From positions 1 through 35,468 of the IMG/VR virus record IMGVR_UViG_3300042452_000116: DNA of 35,468 bases, one strand, 5' to 3'. The notes beneath the pieces are model-generated. The model had not been told where the DNA came from. It worked only from the letters and a program-made list of their open reading frames with translations, and searched no databases. Shown one piece after another: positions 16,555-23,727 of this stretch; within the stretch, counting starts at the first letter, position 1; each line of letters begins with the position of its first letter. The DNA is from a virus. Position numbers and translations under genes: made by a program.

Positions 16555-17706
16555 TTAGGCAAAAGAATATTTGCCTTGCCCTGTATTTCGCGTGTAATGC
16601 TGCCACGCTAACGCTAACGCCATCACGCAATCGTCGTGAAAGCCTTGCGGTGCTGAATACTTAACCCCTGTTGCGGTGTACTGATATTCAAATATTTCAA
16701 GTTCTTCCGTGATATGCCCTTGTGGAAAGGTTATCTTTCTTTGCTGAATAGCCGACGCCAAACCCTCCATCAATTGCTGCTTTGAGGTCGAAGTGAACTT
16801 AAACCCTGTTACTGGTAAGCCATCACGTTGCAAATCTTCGAAGATAGGGTCGCCCGCGCCTGTACTGTCAATCAGCGTGGGTACTTTGGGTAGCTGGTTT
16901 ATGACTTGCTTGGTTTGTCGCCAATCCTTTTGGAAACGCTCGAAATGACACACCGAGCCATTCCTATCCAATCCAATAATCACGGTATAGTCAACCGACT
17001 TCGCTAAATCGATACCAAACGCAATAGGAGCCTCATTAGTCGCCTCAAATGTACATTGCTTGATGTAGGTACTCCCGAACGGATTAGCCGCGTTTTCGGC
17101 AGGATTAGCCATATATTCCTGTTCGAATACAACCTCGGGTAGCTGGGTTCGGGCGTCGTCTATTTCGTTCTTATCCAAATGCGGGTTATCGTAGGTTGTG
17201 AACTTGAAAGATTGCCAATCGGGTTCGCCGTTCTTTAAGAATAGGGAATAAAAGAAGTTCTTGCCCTTGGGTGTTGAAATGAATAGCGCACGCCCTTTGT
17301 AGTCGGTTAAGGTAGGGCGAATAGAGTTAAGCCATCCGTTTTCTAAGTCGGGGATGAAAGAGGCTTCGTCAATAACTCCAAAGTGAAATTTCCTACCTCG
17401 AAGGTTATCTAAGCGTTCGCCTGTAAAAAAGTAAACCGCACCGCCATTCGGGAACTTAATTGATAATTCAGATTTGTTGGCTTCGAAAGGAACGGCTTTG
17501 GCTAATTGGTCAAAAAACACGCGCGCCAAATTATAGGTAGGTGTAACGTAGAATACTTGCTGCCCTTGTAAGGCATTGATAATGATTTCTATTTGTGAAA
17601 GTTCTGACTTACCGAAGCGTCTGCCAGCCATTACAACGCGAAACCTTGATGAACTATCAAGGATTACTTGTTGGTTTTTATGTGGTGTTGGCAGTTCAAT
17701 TCTCAT
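16555..17706 (-). CDS. terL: Terminase large subunit (383 aa)
   Basis: Packages DNA into the prohead. The ATPase has Walker A AGRRFGKS at residues 27-34, Walker B GVIDE with catalytic D113-E114, and the coupling motif STP at 144-146. The RNase H-like nuclease has D233 (GIDLAKS), D280 (LIDSTG) and D358-D359 (HDDCVMALALAW). 383 residues is short for the family but all core motifs are present; the adenine-binding and hinge parts are compact. It overlaps the small subunit gene by 4 bases (ATGA). A 100-base gap follows before the tail chaperone and may hold a promoter; I cannot assign one. Confidence 0.92.
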   Translation of the reverse strand: MRIELPTPHKNQQVILDSSSRFRVVMAGRRFGKSELSQIEIIINALQGQQVFYVTPTYNLARVFFDQLAKAVPFEANKSELSIKFPNGGAVYFFTGERLDNLRGRKFHFGVIDEASFIPDLENGWLNSIRPTLTDYKGRALFISTPKGKNFFYSLFLKNGEPDWQSFKFTTYDNPHLDKNEIDDARTQLPEVVFEQEYMANPAENAANPFGSTYIKQCTFEATNEAPIAFGIDLAKSVDYTVIIGLDRNGSVCHFERFQKDWRQTKQVINQLPKVPTLIDSTGAGDPIFEDLQRDGLPVTGFKFTSTSKQQLMEGLASAIQQRKITFPQGHITEELEIFEYQYTATGVKYSAPQGFHDDCVMALALAWQHYTRNTGQGKYSFA

Positions 17707-18065
17707 AGAATTGTTTTCCCATTTACAAACACGACTTCAATACGGCTATCGCTGCTTACTTGTTGCGTTTCTTTTGGCTTTCCGTAAACCCTTGTCAATA
17801 ATGTTTCTACCGAATACAAGCTACCTTTCTCTAAACTTTTACGCATAGCATTGGCGATTGTCTTTTCTAATATCGTTGCCTTAGGGTTATCCCAAACCTC
17901 TTTTAATTCATCAACACCCATTTGGAGCATTACTTGAATAGTATCGTTTATCTCACTTAGCTTATACCCTTGCTCTCTAAGTAGCGTTACGTACTTCTTA
18001 GGTCTGCCATTTGGGTTTCTCACTTCCCCCTTTTTGGCTGGTATTAAATTGTGTTCGTTTGCCAT
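17703..18065 (-). CDS. terS: Terminase small subunit-like (120 aa)
   Basis: A small basic protein directly upstream of terL and overlapping its start. The N-terminus has the NPNGRPKK motif, an AT-hook-like stretch seen in DUF5681-type proteins. It is followed by helices (LREQGYKLSEINDTIQVMLQMGVDEL, TILEKTIANAMRKSLEKGSLYSVETLLTRVYGKPKE). This order is common for small terminases of Bacteroidetes phages. The DNA-binding role in recognising the packaging start is known for the family and inferred here. Confidence 0.7.
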   Translation of the reverse strand: MANEHNLIPAKKGEVRNPNGRPKKYVTLLREQGYKLSEINDTIQVMLQMGVDELKEVWDNPKATILEKTIANAMRKSLEKGSLYSVETLLTRVYGKPKETQQVSSDSRIEVVFVNGKTIL

Positions 18066-18085
18066 TTTTCTAATTTCCCTCTAAT

Positions 18086-18859
18086 TTATTCTAAGCCTTT
18101 GAATGCTTTTAAGGGGTAAAACACTAAGCTATTTCTATACCCGCCCTCTTTGGTTGGGATGATAGGTGTTACTCCGTGAACATTTCGCCAAGCGGGATAA
18201 ACCAGCATTGAATTGTCGCGGCTATCCATTGTTGCACCATAATCGGGTACGGTAGTGTTACCCCCTGTTGCATTTTCTTTCTTTGCAATTATTACATTTA
18301 CACATCCTTCTAAATTTCCTGCGTCGCGATGAAAGGGTGCAGGTATATTGAAGTTTGAGATAGAACTTGTAAATAGTTTTCCAAAACGCCATTTCTTAGG
18401 AATATTAGTTTCTATAATGTTTAATTGCCTTTCGTAAATATTTGGTGTGATTTCTTTTACAAGTTGCTCTGCTTCGCTACACGCCAATAGCATTGCTTTG
18501 ATGAATGTTTGTGCGGTTTTCACTTGGTGTACGCTTGACATTGATGGATAAGGTCTGCGCATATGTGGTTTAGGCGGGCAAGAACCAATGATTGTGCTAT
18601 ATTGTTTTACTTCAGCTTCAGCGTTTCTTAATCCCGAAGAACGACGCATTTCGCTTTTCGGAACGCGTTCGGATAGCAATTCGTTATTGGCTATCTCGAT
18701 GTATTGTTTTAACTTCCCACCGATTTCCCTAATGTAAAAACCTATCGGTTCGTTCTCATAATAGAAAATAGCATCTTCGGTGATATTTGGTTCTATAGTT
18801 CCACAAATATCGCCAATTTGAACATTGTGTTGTTGTTGAATTAAATCAATTCTTTCCAT
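18086..18859 (-). CDS. TET/JBP-family 2-oxoglutarate/Fe(II) dioxygenase (257 aa)
   Basis: Predicted to oxidise the methyl group of a modified pyrimidine in DNA (5-methylcytosine to 5-hydroxymethylcytosine in the TET family). The C-terminal half holds the double-stranded beta-helix signature: H177 and D179 (PFHRDAG), H228 (AWRNVHGVTP) and R242 for 2-oxoglutarate, with a GGNTTVPDYG turn and FYPL end. The spacing and the H-R-D form match phage TET/JBP enzymes. The N-terminal half (residues 1-170) is not recognised; it has a YYENEPIGFYIREIGG strand and a MSSVHQVKTAQTFIKAMLLA helix. It overlaps the TAGT gene by 14 bases and follows it in the operon, just before terminase. The active site appears intact; substrate identity is inferred. 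Confidence 0.85.
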   Translation of the reverse strand: MERIDLIQQQHNVQIGDICGTIEPNITEDAIFYYENEPIGFYIREIGGKLKQYIEIANNELLSERVPKSEMRRSSGLRNAEAEVKQYSTIIGSCPPKPHMRRPYPSMSSVHQVKTAQTFIKAMLLACSEAEQLVKEITPNIYERQLNIIETNIPKKWRFGKLFTSSISNFNIPAPFHRDAGNLEGCVNVIIAKKENATGGNTTVPDYGATMDSRDNSMLVYPAWRNVHGVTPIIPTKEGGYRNSLVFYPLKAFKGLE

Positions 18860-19682
18860 ATAATTTATTTCTTAATGTTTTAATATTTGTATCGGATGCA
18901 AATATTCTAATATGCGTTCCTTTTTCCCATCCTGTTTTGTTAGCGAAATTTACAATAGGATTGTATTTTCGAACCAAATACGAGCATTCTTTTCTCCTTT
19001 GTGATAATCTTTCTTCTGTTGAGCCAAAACCACCAGCAGTATATCTTTTGAAATATGGTACTGTCCAATTCAATACTAAGACATTATTATGTTGTAGAAT
19101 ATTTTCTGCAGTCCATGCAACATCATCAATTAGTTGAGCGTTTGTATCAAATTTATAGTGTGATTTTTTCACTAACCAAAATCTGCCATCTGCTAAACCT
19201 CGTGTGATAAATTTATTTCTTAAATTCATCGGATTGTCGTGCAACCCGAAGCCTATCAAATGTATTTTATTCAACTCTGCTAAATCTATCAATTTAGGAA
19301 ATATCTCAAACATTTCTTTTAAGCTGATAGTGTTTTCTTTTTTTAACCTATATTTTTTTTGATTTGAAAAGTTTATATCCAATGTATTTGTTCTGCTACA
19401 AATTAGTTCCTTTGGGTATGAATATATTTTTTGAAAATCATCACACATGAAAACCGCCCATTCTCCTGTATTCATCATTTCTAAAGCCGTGTTTCTTTGA
19501 TATGCTAACCCTTTGGCGTTATTAGTTATTATAGGAGTTCCATGCAAAGTATTGCCGTTTCTAAATTTTTCATAATCAGTTTCGTTATGTATTAAAACGT
19601 TATGCGCAATATTATTTTCATATAAGGCTTTCGAAGTTGTAGCAGTTTCATATCTATTATAGAAAAATGTAAAAACTTTCAT
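18846..19682 (-). CDS. TET-associated glycosyltransferase, TAGT / GREB1-like (278 aa)
   Basis: Predicted to transfer a sugar to the hydroxymethyl base made by the TET-like enzyme. I place the start at 19682, where ATG overlaps the ParB-N stop by an ATGA; a longer frame to 19751 has a poor N-terminus. GT-A features: an N-terminal FTFFYNR strand and TTSKALYENNIAHN helix, AYQRNTAL at 60-67, an acidic pair DD at 81-82, GFGLHDNPMNLRNKFITRGLADGRFWLVKKS at 144-174, DD at 186-187 and YFKRYTAGGFGSTEERLSQRRKEC at 210-233, then NKTGWEKGTHIRI. This series matches the GREB1/TAGT family known beside TET/JBP genes. Acceptor and sugar donor cannot be told from the sequence. Confidence 0.8.
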   Translation of the reverse strand: MKVFTFFYNRYETATTSKALYENNIAHNVLIHNETDYEKFRNGNTLHGTPIITNNAKGLAYQRNTALEMMNTGEWAVFMCDDFQKIYSYPKELICSRTNTLDINFSNQKKYRLKKENTISLKEMFEIFPKLIDLAELNKIHLIGFGLHDNPMNLRNKFITRGLADGRFWLVKKSHYKFDTNAQLIDDVAWTAENILQHNNVLVLNWTVPYFKRYTAGGFGSTEERLSQRRKECSYLVRKYNPIVNFANKTGWEKGTHIRIFASDTNIKTLRNKLYGKN

Positions 19683-20263
19683 AGCTTTTCTTTTTCTGCT
19701 TTCAATTTCTCGATTAGAAAACCACCTATATATAATTTTTGTTCGCGCCAAAACTTTACAAGTTCTTGCGCCTCTTCATAATGCTCAGGTTCAAATTCAA
19801 TTTGTATTGCTTTCCTAACTGAACCTGCCATATCATCCAGTTGTTCAGTAATATCAACTTCGTCTAATATAGAGTAATCTAATTCTTTTGCCGTTTCAAA
19901 GTTTGGTAAATCAATTCCCCAATTTTCAAGTTTATCATCATCCCATTCATTTGCAAGATTATCCCAATCCCAAAATCCGAAAGCCACATTGTCTTTAATG
20001 ATAAATTCCTTTTGTTGTTCTTCGGTAAGGTTTGATGCTTTTATGATTGGTATTTCTTTTAATCCCGCTTCTAAGCACGCTTTTAGACGCATATTGCCAC
20101 CCAAAACAATCATATCGTCATTGACTACGATAGGGCGTATCTCAAGCATTTGCGGGAACTCTTGGATTGACTTAACAAGTTTTTGGAACTTGTCGTCTTT
20201 AATAACTCTTGGGTTATTAGGGTTGGTTTGTACTTTGCTTATCGCAATTGTTTGTATTTTCAT
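19679..20263 (-). CDS. ParB N-terminal domain protein (194 aa)
   Basis: Residues 1-80 carry the ParB/Sulfiredoxin-like fold: IAISKVQTNPNNPRVI, then IRPIVVNDDMIVLGGNMRLKACLEAGLKEIPII, where GGNMR at 55-59 stands for the ParB GExR box. A second part, EFIIKDNVAFGFWDWDNLANEWDDDKLENWG, is a motif I know from ParB-N proteins linked to DNA methylases in Bacteroidetes phages. The C-terminal part is an acidic-to-basic segment with EFEPEHYEEAQELVKFWREQ. No methylase catalytic motifs (DPPY, ENV or PCQ) are present. The gene overlaps its neighbours by 4 bases on both sides (GT2-like and TAGT), so it belongs to the modification operon. Confidence 0.75.
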   Translation of the reverse strand: MKIQTIAISKVQTNPNNPRVIKDDKFQKLVKSIQEFPQMLEIRPIVVNDDMIVLGGNMRLKACLEAGLKEIPIIKASNLTEEQQKEFIIKDNVAFGFWDWDNLANEWDDDKLENWGIDLPNFETAKELDYSILDEVDITEQLDDMAGSVRKAIQIEFEPEHYEEAQELVKFWREQKLYIGGFLIEKLKAEKEKL

Positions 20264-20880
20264 AAAAAATAACTATTTGTAGATTGATATTTTCCTGTTT
20301 CTTGCGCCCATAGTTTATCGCACTTCATTAAGCCTTCGTCTTTCATTCTTCTATATGGAGTATCTTGCCCAACGTCGTGACCGATATGCTCGGCGGTTAA
20401 CCCGCTTAAATAGTAATTCAAATGTCCTGTCTGTTGTAATCTAAAAGAATAATCTCTATCCTGCATTCCATAAGGGTCGTACACCTCGTTGAACTTTCCT
20501 ATTGTTTCAATTGCTTTCATAGGTATTAATACATTACCGAATACCGCATCGGCTTTGTGAATAGGAATCCCATCTACATAGGTTCTTTCTCCGAGACCTT
20601 CGACGCAATGAATACCACACATTCCTGTATTTGGAATTGTAAGCATAGCCTCAACCATCCGTTGCAGCCAATTTTCAGGCATTAAGATATCGTTTGCCAT
20701 TGTTACAATAGCATCGTACTGATAGCTTCTACTTATGCCGTAATTGATAGCACGCGAGATACCGAGCATTTCAACTTCAATAAAGTCAAAATGAAAACCC
20801 GCATTGGCAAAGTTTCTGTTCTTTACTCTTTGCGTGTGTTCTTTGCGTTCGTAGTTTAATAAGATTACATTAACGAGCAT
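20260..20880 (-). CDS. Family 2-like (GT-A) glycosyltransferase (206 aa)
   Basis: A nucleotide-sugar-dependent glycosyltransferase. The N-terminus VNVILLNYERKEHTQRVKNR, the SRAINYGISRSYQYDAIVTMANDILMPENWLQRMVEAM segment (the ND-x pair takes the place of the DxD metal motif) and FGNVLIPMKAIETIGKFNEVYDPYGMQDRDYSFRLQQTG (an acceptor and catalytic-base region, QDRDY) follow the order of GT2. The start is set at the ATG at 20880; a TTG upstream at 20889 would add three residues. It overlaps the acyltransferase gene by 11 bases. In the modification operon it may extend or attach the sugar; surface-sugar modification is the alternative. Confidence 0.75.
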   Translation of the reverse strand: MLVNVILLNYERKEHTQRVKNRNFANAGFHFDFIEVEMLGISRAINYGISRSYQYDAIVTMANDILMPENWLQRMVEAMLTIPNTGMCGIHCVEGLGERTYVDGIPIHKADAVFGNVLIPMKAIETIGKFNEVYDPYGMQDRDYSFRLQQTGHLNYYLSGLTAEHIGHDVGQDTPYRRMKDEGLMKCDKLWAQETGKYQSTNSYFL

Positions 20881-21346
20881 TGCTTCCAATTTCTTTTACT
20901 GGCACGCCAGCGTATTTGTGATTAGGTTGTAATATCGATTTTTTTCCTACAAACGCTGAAGCACCAATCATACACCCCTCGGGTATTCTTATCTTTTGGT
21001 GCAGCACCGCATTAAGCCCTATGTTGCAATTCCTTTCAATGATAGTATGCCCCCCGACCTTTGCGCCACAACTTAATGTAACATTTTCAGCTAAAATAGC
21101 ATCGTGACCGACGTGCGCGCCTTTCATAAGATAACAACCTTTGCCAATGATGGTTCTTCGTTGCGTTCCGCTATCTACCGTGACCAATCCTGTTAATCTT
21201 GTGCCACTCATAATCGTAACTAAACCCTCGCAATGCTCGTATCCTTTCCACTCTGCGGGTGCGCCAATAATACAATAAGGACCTATATAAACATCGGGTT
21301 CGATAATTACATTCGGGTAAATGATTGCAGTAGGGTGTATATACAT
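20870..21346 (-). CDS. Left-handed beta-helix (hexapeptide-repeat) acyltransferase (158 aa)
   Basis: Contains a series of hexapeptide turns, IHPTAIIYPNVIIEPDVYIGPYCIIGAPAE, IIGKGCYLMKGAHVGHDAILAENVTLSCGAKVGGHTIIERNCNIGLNAVLHQKIRIPEGCMIG and ends with KYAGVPVKEIG. Order and the KGAHVGHD segment (the usual catalytic His in LpxA-like enzymes) point to an acyl or acetyl transferase acting on a sugar or amino-sugar. It overlaps the upstream 54-aa gene by one base (TAATG) and the GT2-like gene by 11. Possible role: acylation of the sugar put on DNA, or of a nucleotide-sugar. No other gene in the window makes nucleotide sugars. Confidence 0.75.
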   Translation of the reverse strand: MYIHPTAIIYPNVIIEPDVYIGPYCIIGAPAEWKGYEHCEGLVTIMSGTRLTGLVTVDSGTQRRTIIGKGCYLMKGAHVGHDAILAENVTLSCGAKVGGHTIIERNCNIGLNAVLHQKIRIPEGCMIGASAFVGKKSILQPNHKYAGVPVKEIGSNAR

Positions 21347-21510
21347 TAGTTCATCAATTTAAGATAGTCAATTTCAACACTTTCCTTGTCCTCGATAGTT
21401 TCTTTCCTTTCGATTGTGTTTATTATACTTCTTATGAGCCTTTCCTTTTCTTCGCTTCCCAAATGTTTGCTTTCCAATAGTTCCAGATTTAGCCATAACT
21501 CAACGACCAT
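21346..21510 (-). CDS. Small helical protein (54 aa)
   Basis: Starts at ATG 21510 (MVVELWLNLELLESKHLG). The long upstream extension in the same frame (basic, KQKRKPKKHTRRYSH) is better explained as the out-of-frame reading of the 45-aa gene that overlaps it. The protein is charged and helical (EEKERLIRSIINTIERKET). It overlaps the 45-aa gene by 11 bases and the acyltransferase start by one base. No function recognised. Confidence 0.5.
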   Translation of the reverse strand: MVVELWLNLELLESKHLGSEEKERLIRSIINTIERKETIEDKESVEIDYLKLMN

Positions 21511-21637
21511 TTTTCTTTTTAAATTTTCCCTGTGCGAGTATCGCCTTGTATGCTTTTTCGGCTTTCTCTTTTGTTTCAAATACACACGCACCGCTACCGA
21601 TACGCCACTTGCCGTTTTTACATTTTAATACTGGCAT
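21500..21637 (-). CDS. Small Cys-containing protein (45 aa)
   Basis: Starts MPVLKCKNGKWRIGSGACVFETKEKAEKAYKAILAQ. I recognise this form (two Cys, IGSGAC, then a KA-x-AYKA helix) as a recurrent small protein of Bacteroidetes phages without known function. It begins 20 bases before the end of the GT-B gene and ends overlapping the 54-aa gene. Composition favours this frame over the longer frame that overlaps it. Confidence 0.65.
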   Translation of the reverse strand: MPVLKCKNGKWRIGSGACVFETKEKAEKAYKAILAQGKFKKKNGR

Positions 21638-22610
21638 AAAGTTGTTTTCTTTTTTCGTTTACTTTAGTTAGGTCATAGTTTGCAGTTGCCCATTCGTACA
21701 ACTCCAATCCCTTTTCCTGCCTATAAATAGCATCTTGCGTGATTTTTTTAATATGTTTATACCAATCGGTCTGTTTATCAACCGCTATGATAGGCGCACC
21801 TTTATACGGATGCACGTTACTTACAATGGCTGGTATCTTCTTACAAGCTGATTCCAATAACTTTAAATTCGATTTCATTGAATTAAACGTAGTACATAAA
21901 AGCGGAACGATTGTACAATCAGCATCGTTATAGAAGTTCATATACTCCGTTACAGGTAAAGCAGCGCGTATATGCCCTAATTTAAACCCGCAAGTAAAGG
22001 ATTGTATCATATTGTGCCATACGTGGGCATAATACTTTTCGTCAGGGTTAAAGCCACAAAAACAAAACTCAACTCGGTTTTTTAATTCCAAAACTCTTTT
22101 TAATGGATTGCGCAAAATGGCTACGTCTTTTTCATGTGTTATACTACCCGCGTAAACAAAACGAACTTTCTCGCTTTCTGTTCTTATATCGGTAAATTGG
22201 TCGTTGCCAAAAGGTAGAGCGTTCGGTAAAATCTCTACATTCTTATTAAACGGCAAAATCATATCGCGCAACCGCTCGTGTGTCGTAGTAACTAAATCGG
22301 CTGCCTTTATGTGTTCAATGATTGTTTCAGTTGGGTAGTTTTTAATAATGTGGTGGCTATCCAATACCCAATAATCGTCAATATCTACTATTAATTTAAA
22401 GCCGTATTTTTCTCTGTACTCTAAAATGGTTTGTAATTCAACACCTAAAATAAAGCGATTGATTAAAAGAATATCGTAGTTATCTTTTAAGTTTTCTTCG
22501 CTTAATATGTCTGTAAATAGAGCATACGTTTTTGGTAGATAGTAAATAGGTAGCATCAACCTATGATATCCGACACCTGAATTTTGTTGCGTTATTGCGA
22601 GTATTCTCAT
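21618..22610 (-). CDS. GT-B glycosyltransferase, GT4-like (330 aa)
   Basis: A two-domain glycosyltransferase. The N-terminal part has MRILAITQQNSGVGYHRLMLPIYYL, NYDILLINRF and FKLIVDIDDYWVL. The C-terminal nucleotide-sugar domain has VRFVYAGSITHEKDVAIL, FCFCGFNPDE and YNDADCTIVPL followed by SNLKLLESACKKIPAIVSNVHPY, which is the GT4-like signature with the acidic residue in LLESACKK. The retaining type is implied by the family. It overlaps the 106-aa gene by 4 bases and lies in the modification operon. Acceptor unknown. Confidence 0.75.
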   Translation of the reverse strand: MRILAITQQNSGVGYHRLMLPIYYLPKTYALFTDILSEENLKDNYDILLINRFILGVELQTILEYREKYGFKLIVDIDDYWVLDSHHIIKNYPTETIIEHIKAADLVTTTHERLRDMILPFNKNVEILPNALPFGNDQFTDIRTESEKVRFVYAGSITHEKDVAILRNPLKRVLELKNRVEFCFCGFNPDEKYYAHVWHNMIQSFTCGFKLGHIRAALPVTEYMNFYNDADCTIVPLLCTTFNSMKSNLKLLESACKKIPAIVSNVHPYKGAPIIAVDKQTDWYKHIKKITQDAIYRQEKGLELYEWATANYDLTKVNEKRKQLYASIKM

Positions 22611-22927
22611 TTTTTTGGTCGCCCTCTTTTTTTCTTTTCTTGTACAATTTCTTGTACATCATTTTGTACAATCGGTTGTGCAGGTTCTTCTACCTGTTGA
22701 ACATTCTGTTGTGCAAACGGCTCGTAATAATGTATCAATCTTTTTAACATATCAAATACGCACTCGCCACACCAATAGGTTAAATGAAATTGCCCATCAA
22801 TGTATTCGCGATACATTTGCTCGTACCTGCCTAATACATCAAAAGGAATGTTACGAGTAAAGCCGTGCTTGACTGCTTCAAAATTGATAATGTGTTGTTG
22901 GCAAAAATCAATGTCGTTTTGTTTCAT
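22607..22927 (-). CDS. Small protein with C-terminal AT-hook-like motif (106 aa)
   Basis: The N-terminal 70 residues are mixed helical with a CGEC pair (residues ~54-57). A Gln/Val/Glu-rich linker (QNVQQVEEPAQPIVQNDVQEIVQE) follows, and the protein ends KKKRGRPKK, an AT-hook-like minor-groove motif. No enzyme domain is recognised. It sits between a membrane protein gene and the GT-B gene and overlaps both. A DNA-contact role for the tail is inference. Confidence 0.6.
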   Translation of the reverse strand: MKQNDIDFCQQHIINFEAVKHGFTRNIPFDVLGRYEQMYREYIDGQFHLTYWCGECVFDMLKRLIHYYEPFAQQNVQQVEEPAQPIVQNDVQEIVQEKKKRGRPKK

Positions 22928-23165
22928 ATAAATTATTTAAAAAATTTCTAAGGAATGGTGCAATCACTCCAGCACCGAACATACACAAAGTTGCTTCAGT
23001 TGCCCATATTGGTAGGATATAAAGAATTAAACCTACCCACGCAGTAAGGCAAAGCGTACAATTAAACGGCTTAAAGTTTAACTTCCACTTTTGCGGGAAA
23101 TTGTTTTGAACGATGAAATAGAAGCTAAAGAAGTTAGCTGCTAAAATGACTTCAAAGATTTTCAT
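22908..23165 (-). CDS. Two-segment membrane protein (85 aa)
   Basis: An N-terminal hydrophobic stretch (VILAANFFSFYFIVQ) is followed by KPFNCTLCLTAWVGLILYILPIW and a third hydrophobic part CMFGAGVIAPFLRNF. The CxxC within the second segment (NCTLCLTAWVG) is a feature I have seen in small membrane proteins beside Bacteroidetes phage late operons. Function unknown. It overlaps the sigma-like gene by 14 bases and the following gene by 20. Confidence 0.6.
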   Translation of the reverse strand: MKIFEVILAANFFSFYFIVQNNFPQKWKLNFKPFNCTLCLTAWVGLILYILPIWATEATLCMFGAGVIAPFLRNFLNNLYETKRH

Positions 23166-23655
23166 TATTCCTGATTTTATATTTCATCAATATTTTTGCT
23201 TTGCGTATCGTTTTAATCAATGAGCGGTAAGGTATTTTAGTTTCTCGGCTGATTGCTAAAAGATTTTTTCCATTGCTGGCATAAAGCTTCAAAAGTTCCA
23301 ATTCGTACCAATGCAAAATACCTAATCCGTTTTCAAGTTTGTTTAAAAGTTCTTCGTTGTATTCTTCTTTTGGTATATCGTAAGTTAACGGAATTTCCTG
23401 ATAAATTTGACGGAATTTTTTATAAAAATTACTGCGGTCACTCTTTGCCATATTAAGAATGGTACGCACAATAAAGTACTTTAAATAGCCGCCATCGTAC
23501 ATTTCAAACAACTTGATTTCATCCATTTCACAAAGTACAAGAAACACCTCTTGCCGTAAATCGTCCTGTAATTCGTAGGGCTGCATCTTACCGATAGCTT
23601 CATTAATATCGCTACTTAGGTACATTTCTTGTATGACGAAATCACGTTTATTCAT
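23152..23655 (-). CDS. Sigma-70-like transcription factor (167 aa)
   Basis: The N-terminal part (LQDDLRQEVFLVLCEMDEIKLFEMYDGGYLKYFIVRTILNMAKSDRSNFYKKFR) resembles sigma region 2 with a DLRQEVFL and a YFIVRTILNMA segment. The C-terminal part (LHWYELELLKLYASNGKNLLAISRETKIPYRSLIKTIRKAKILMKYKI) reads as region 4 with a helix-turn-helix. It is the first gene of the minus-strand unit, facing the control region, so it may direct transcription of the late genes. I set the start at the ATG at 23655; another ATG at 23682 would add nine residues. Confidence 0.65.
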   Translation of the reverse strand: MNKRDFVIQEMYLSSDINEAIGKMQPYELQDDLRQEVFLVLCEMDEIKLFEMYDGGYLKYFIVRTILNMAKSDRSNFYKKFRQIYQEIPLTYDIPKEEYNEELLNKLENGLGILHWYELELLKLYASNGKNLLAISRETKIPYRSLIKTIRKAKILMKYKIRNNENL

Positions 23656-23727
23656 TGAAAAACACCATCTAATATAATACATATTATTCCTCTTATTATT
23701 CTTATACTTATTCTTTTTCTTATTATT

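Noticed and set aside
19683-19751. N-terminal extension of the TAGT protein
   Set aside because: The extension (RTKIIYRWFSNREIES) is the out-of-frame end of the ParB-N gene; the ATG at 19682 overlaps the stop by 4 bases as do its neighbours.
21511-21591. Longer 81-aa frame
   Set aside because: The extra N-terminal part is basic nonsense overlapping the 45-aa Cys protein, which has recognisable composition.
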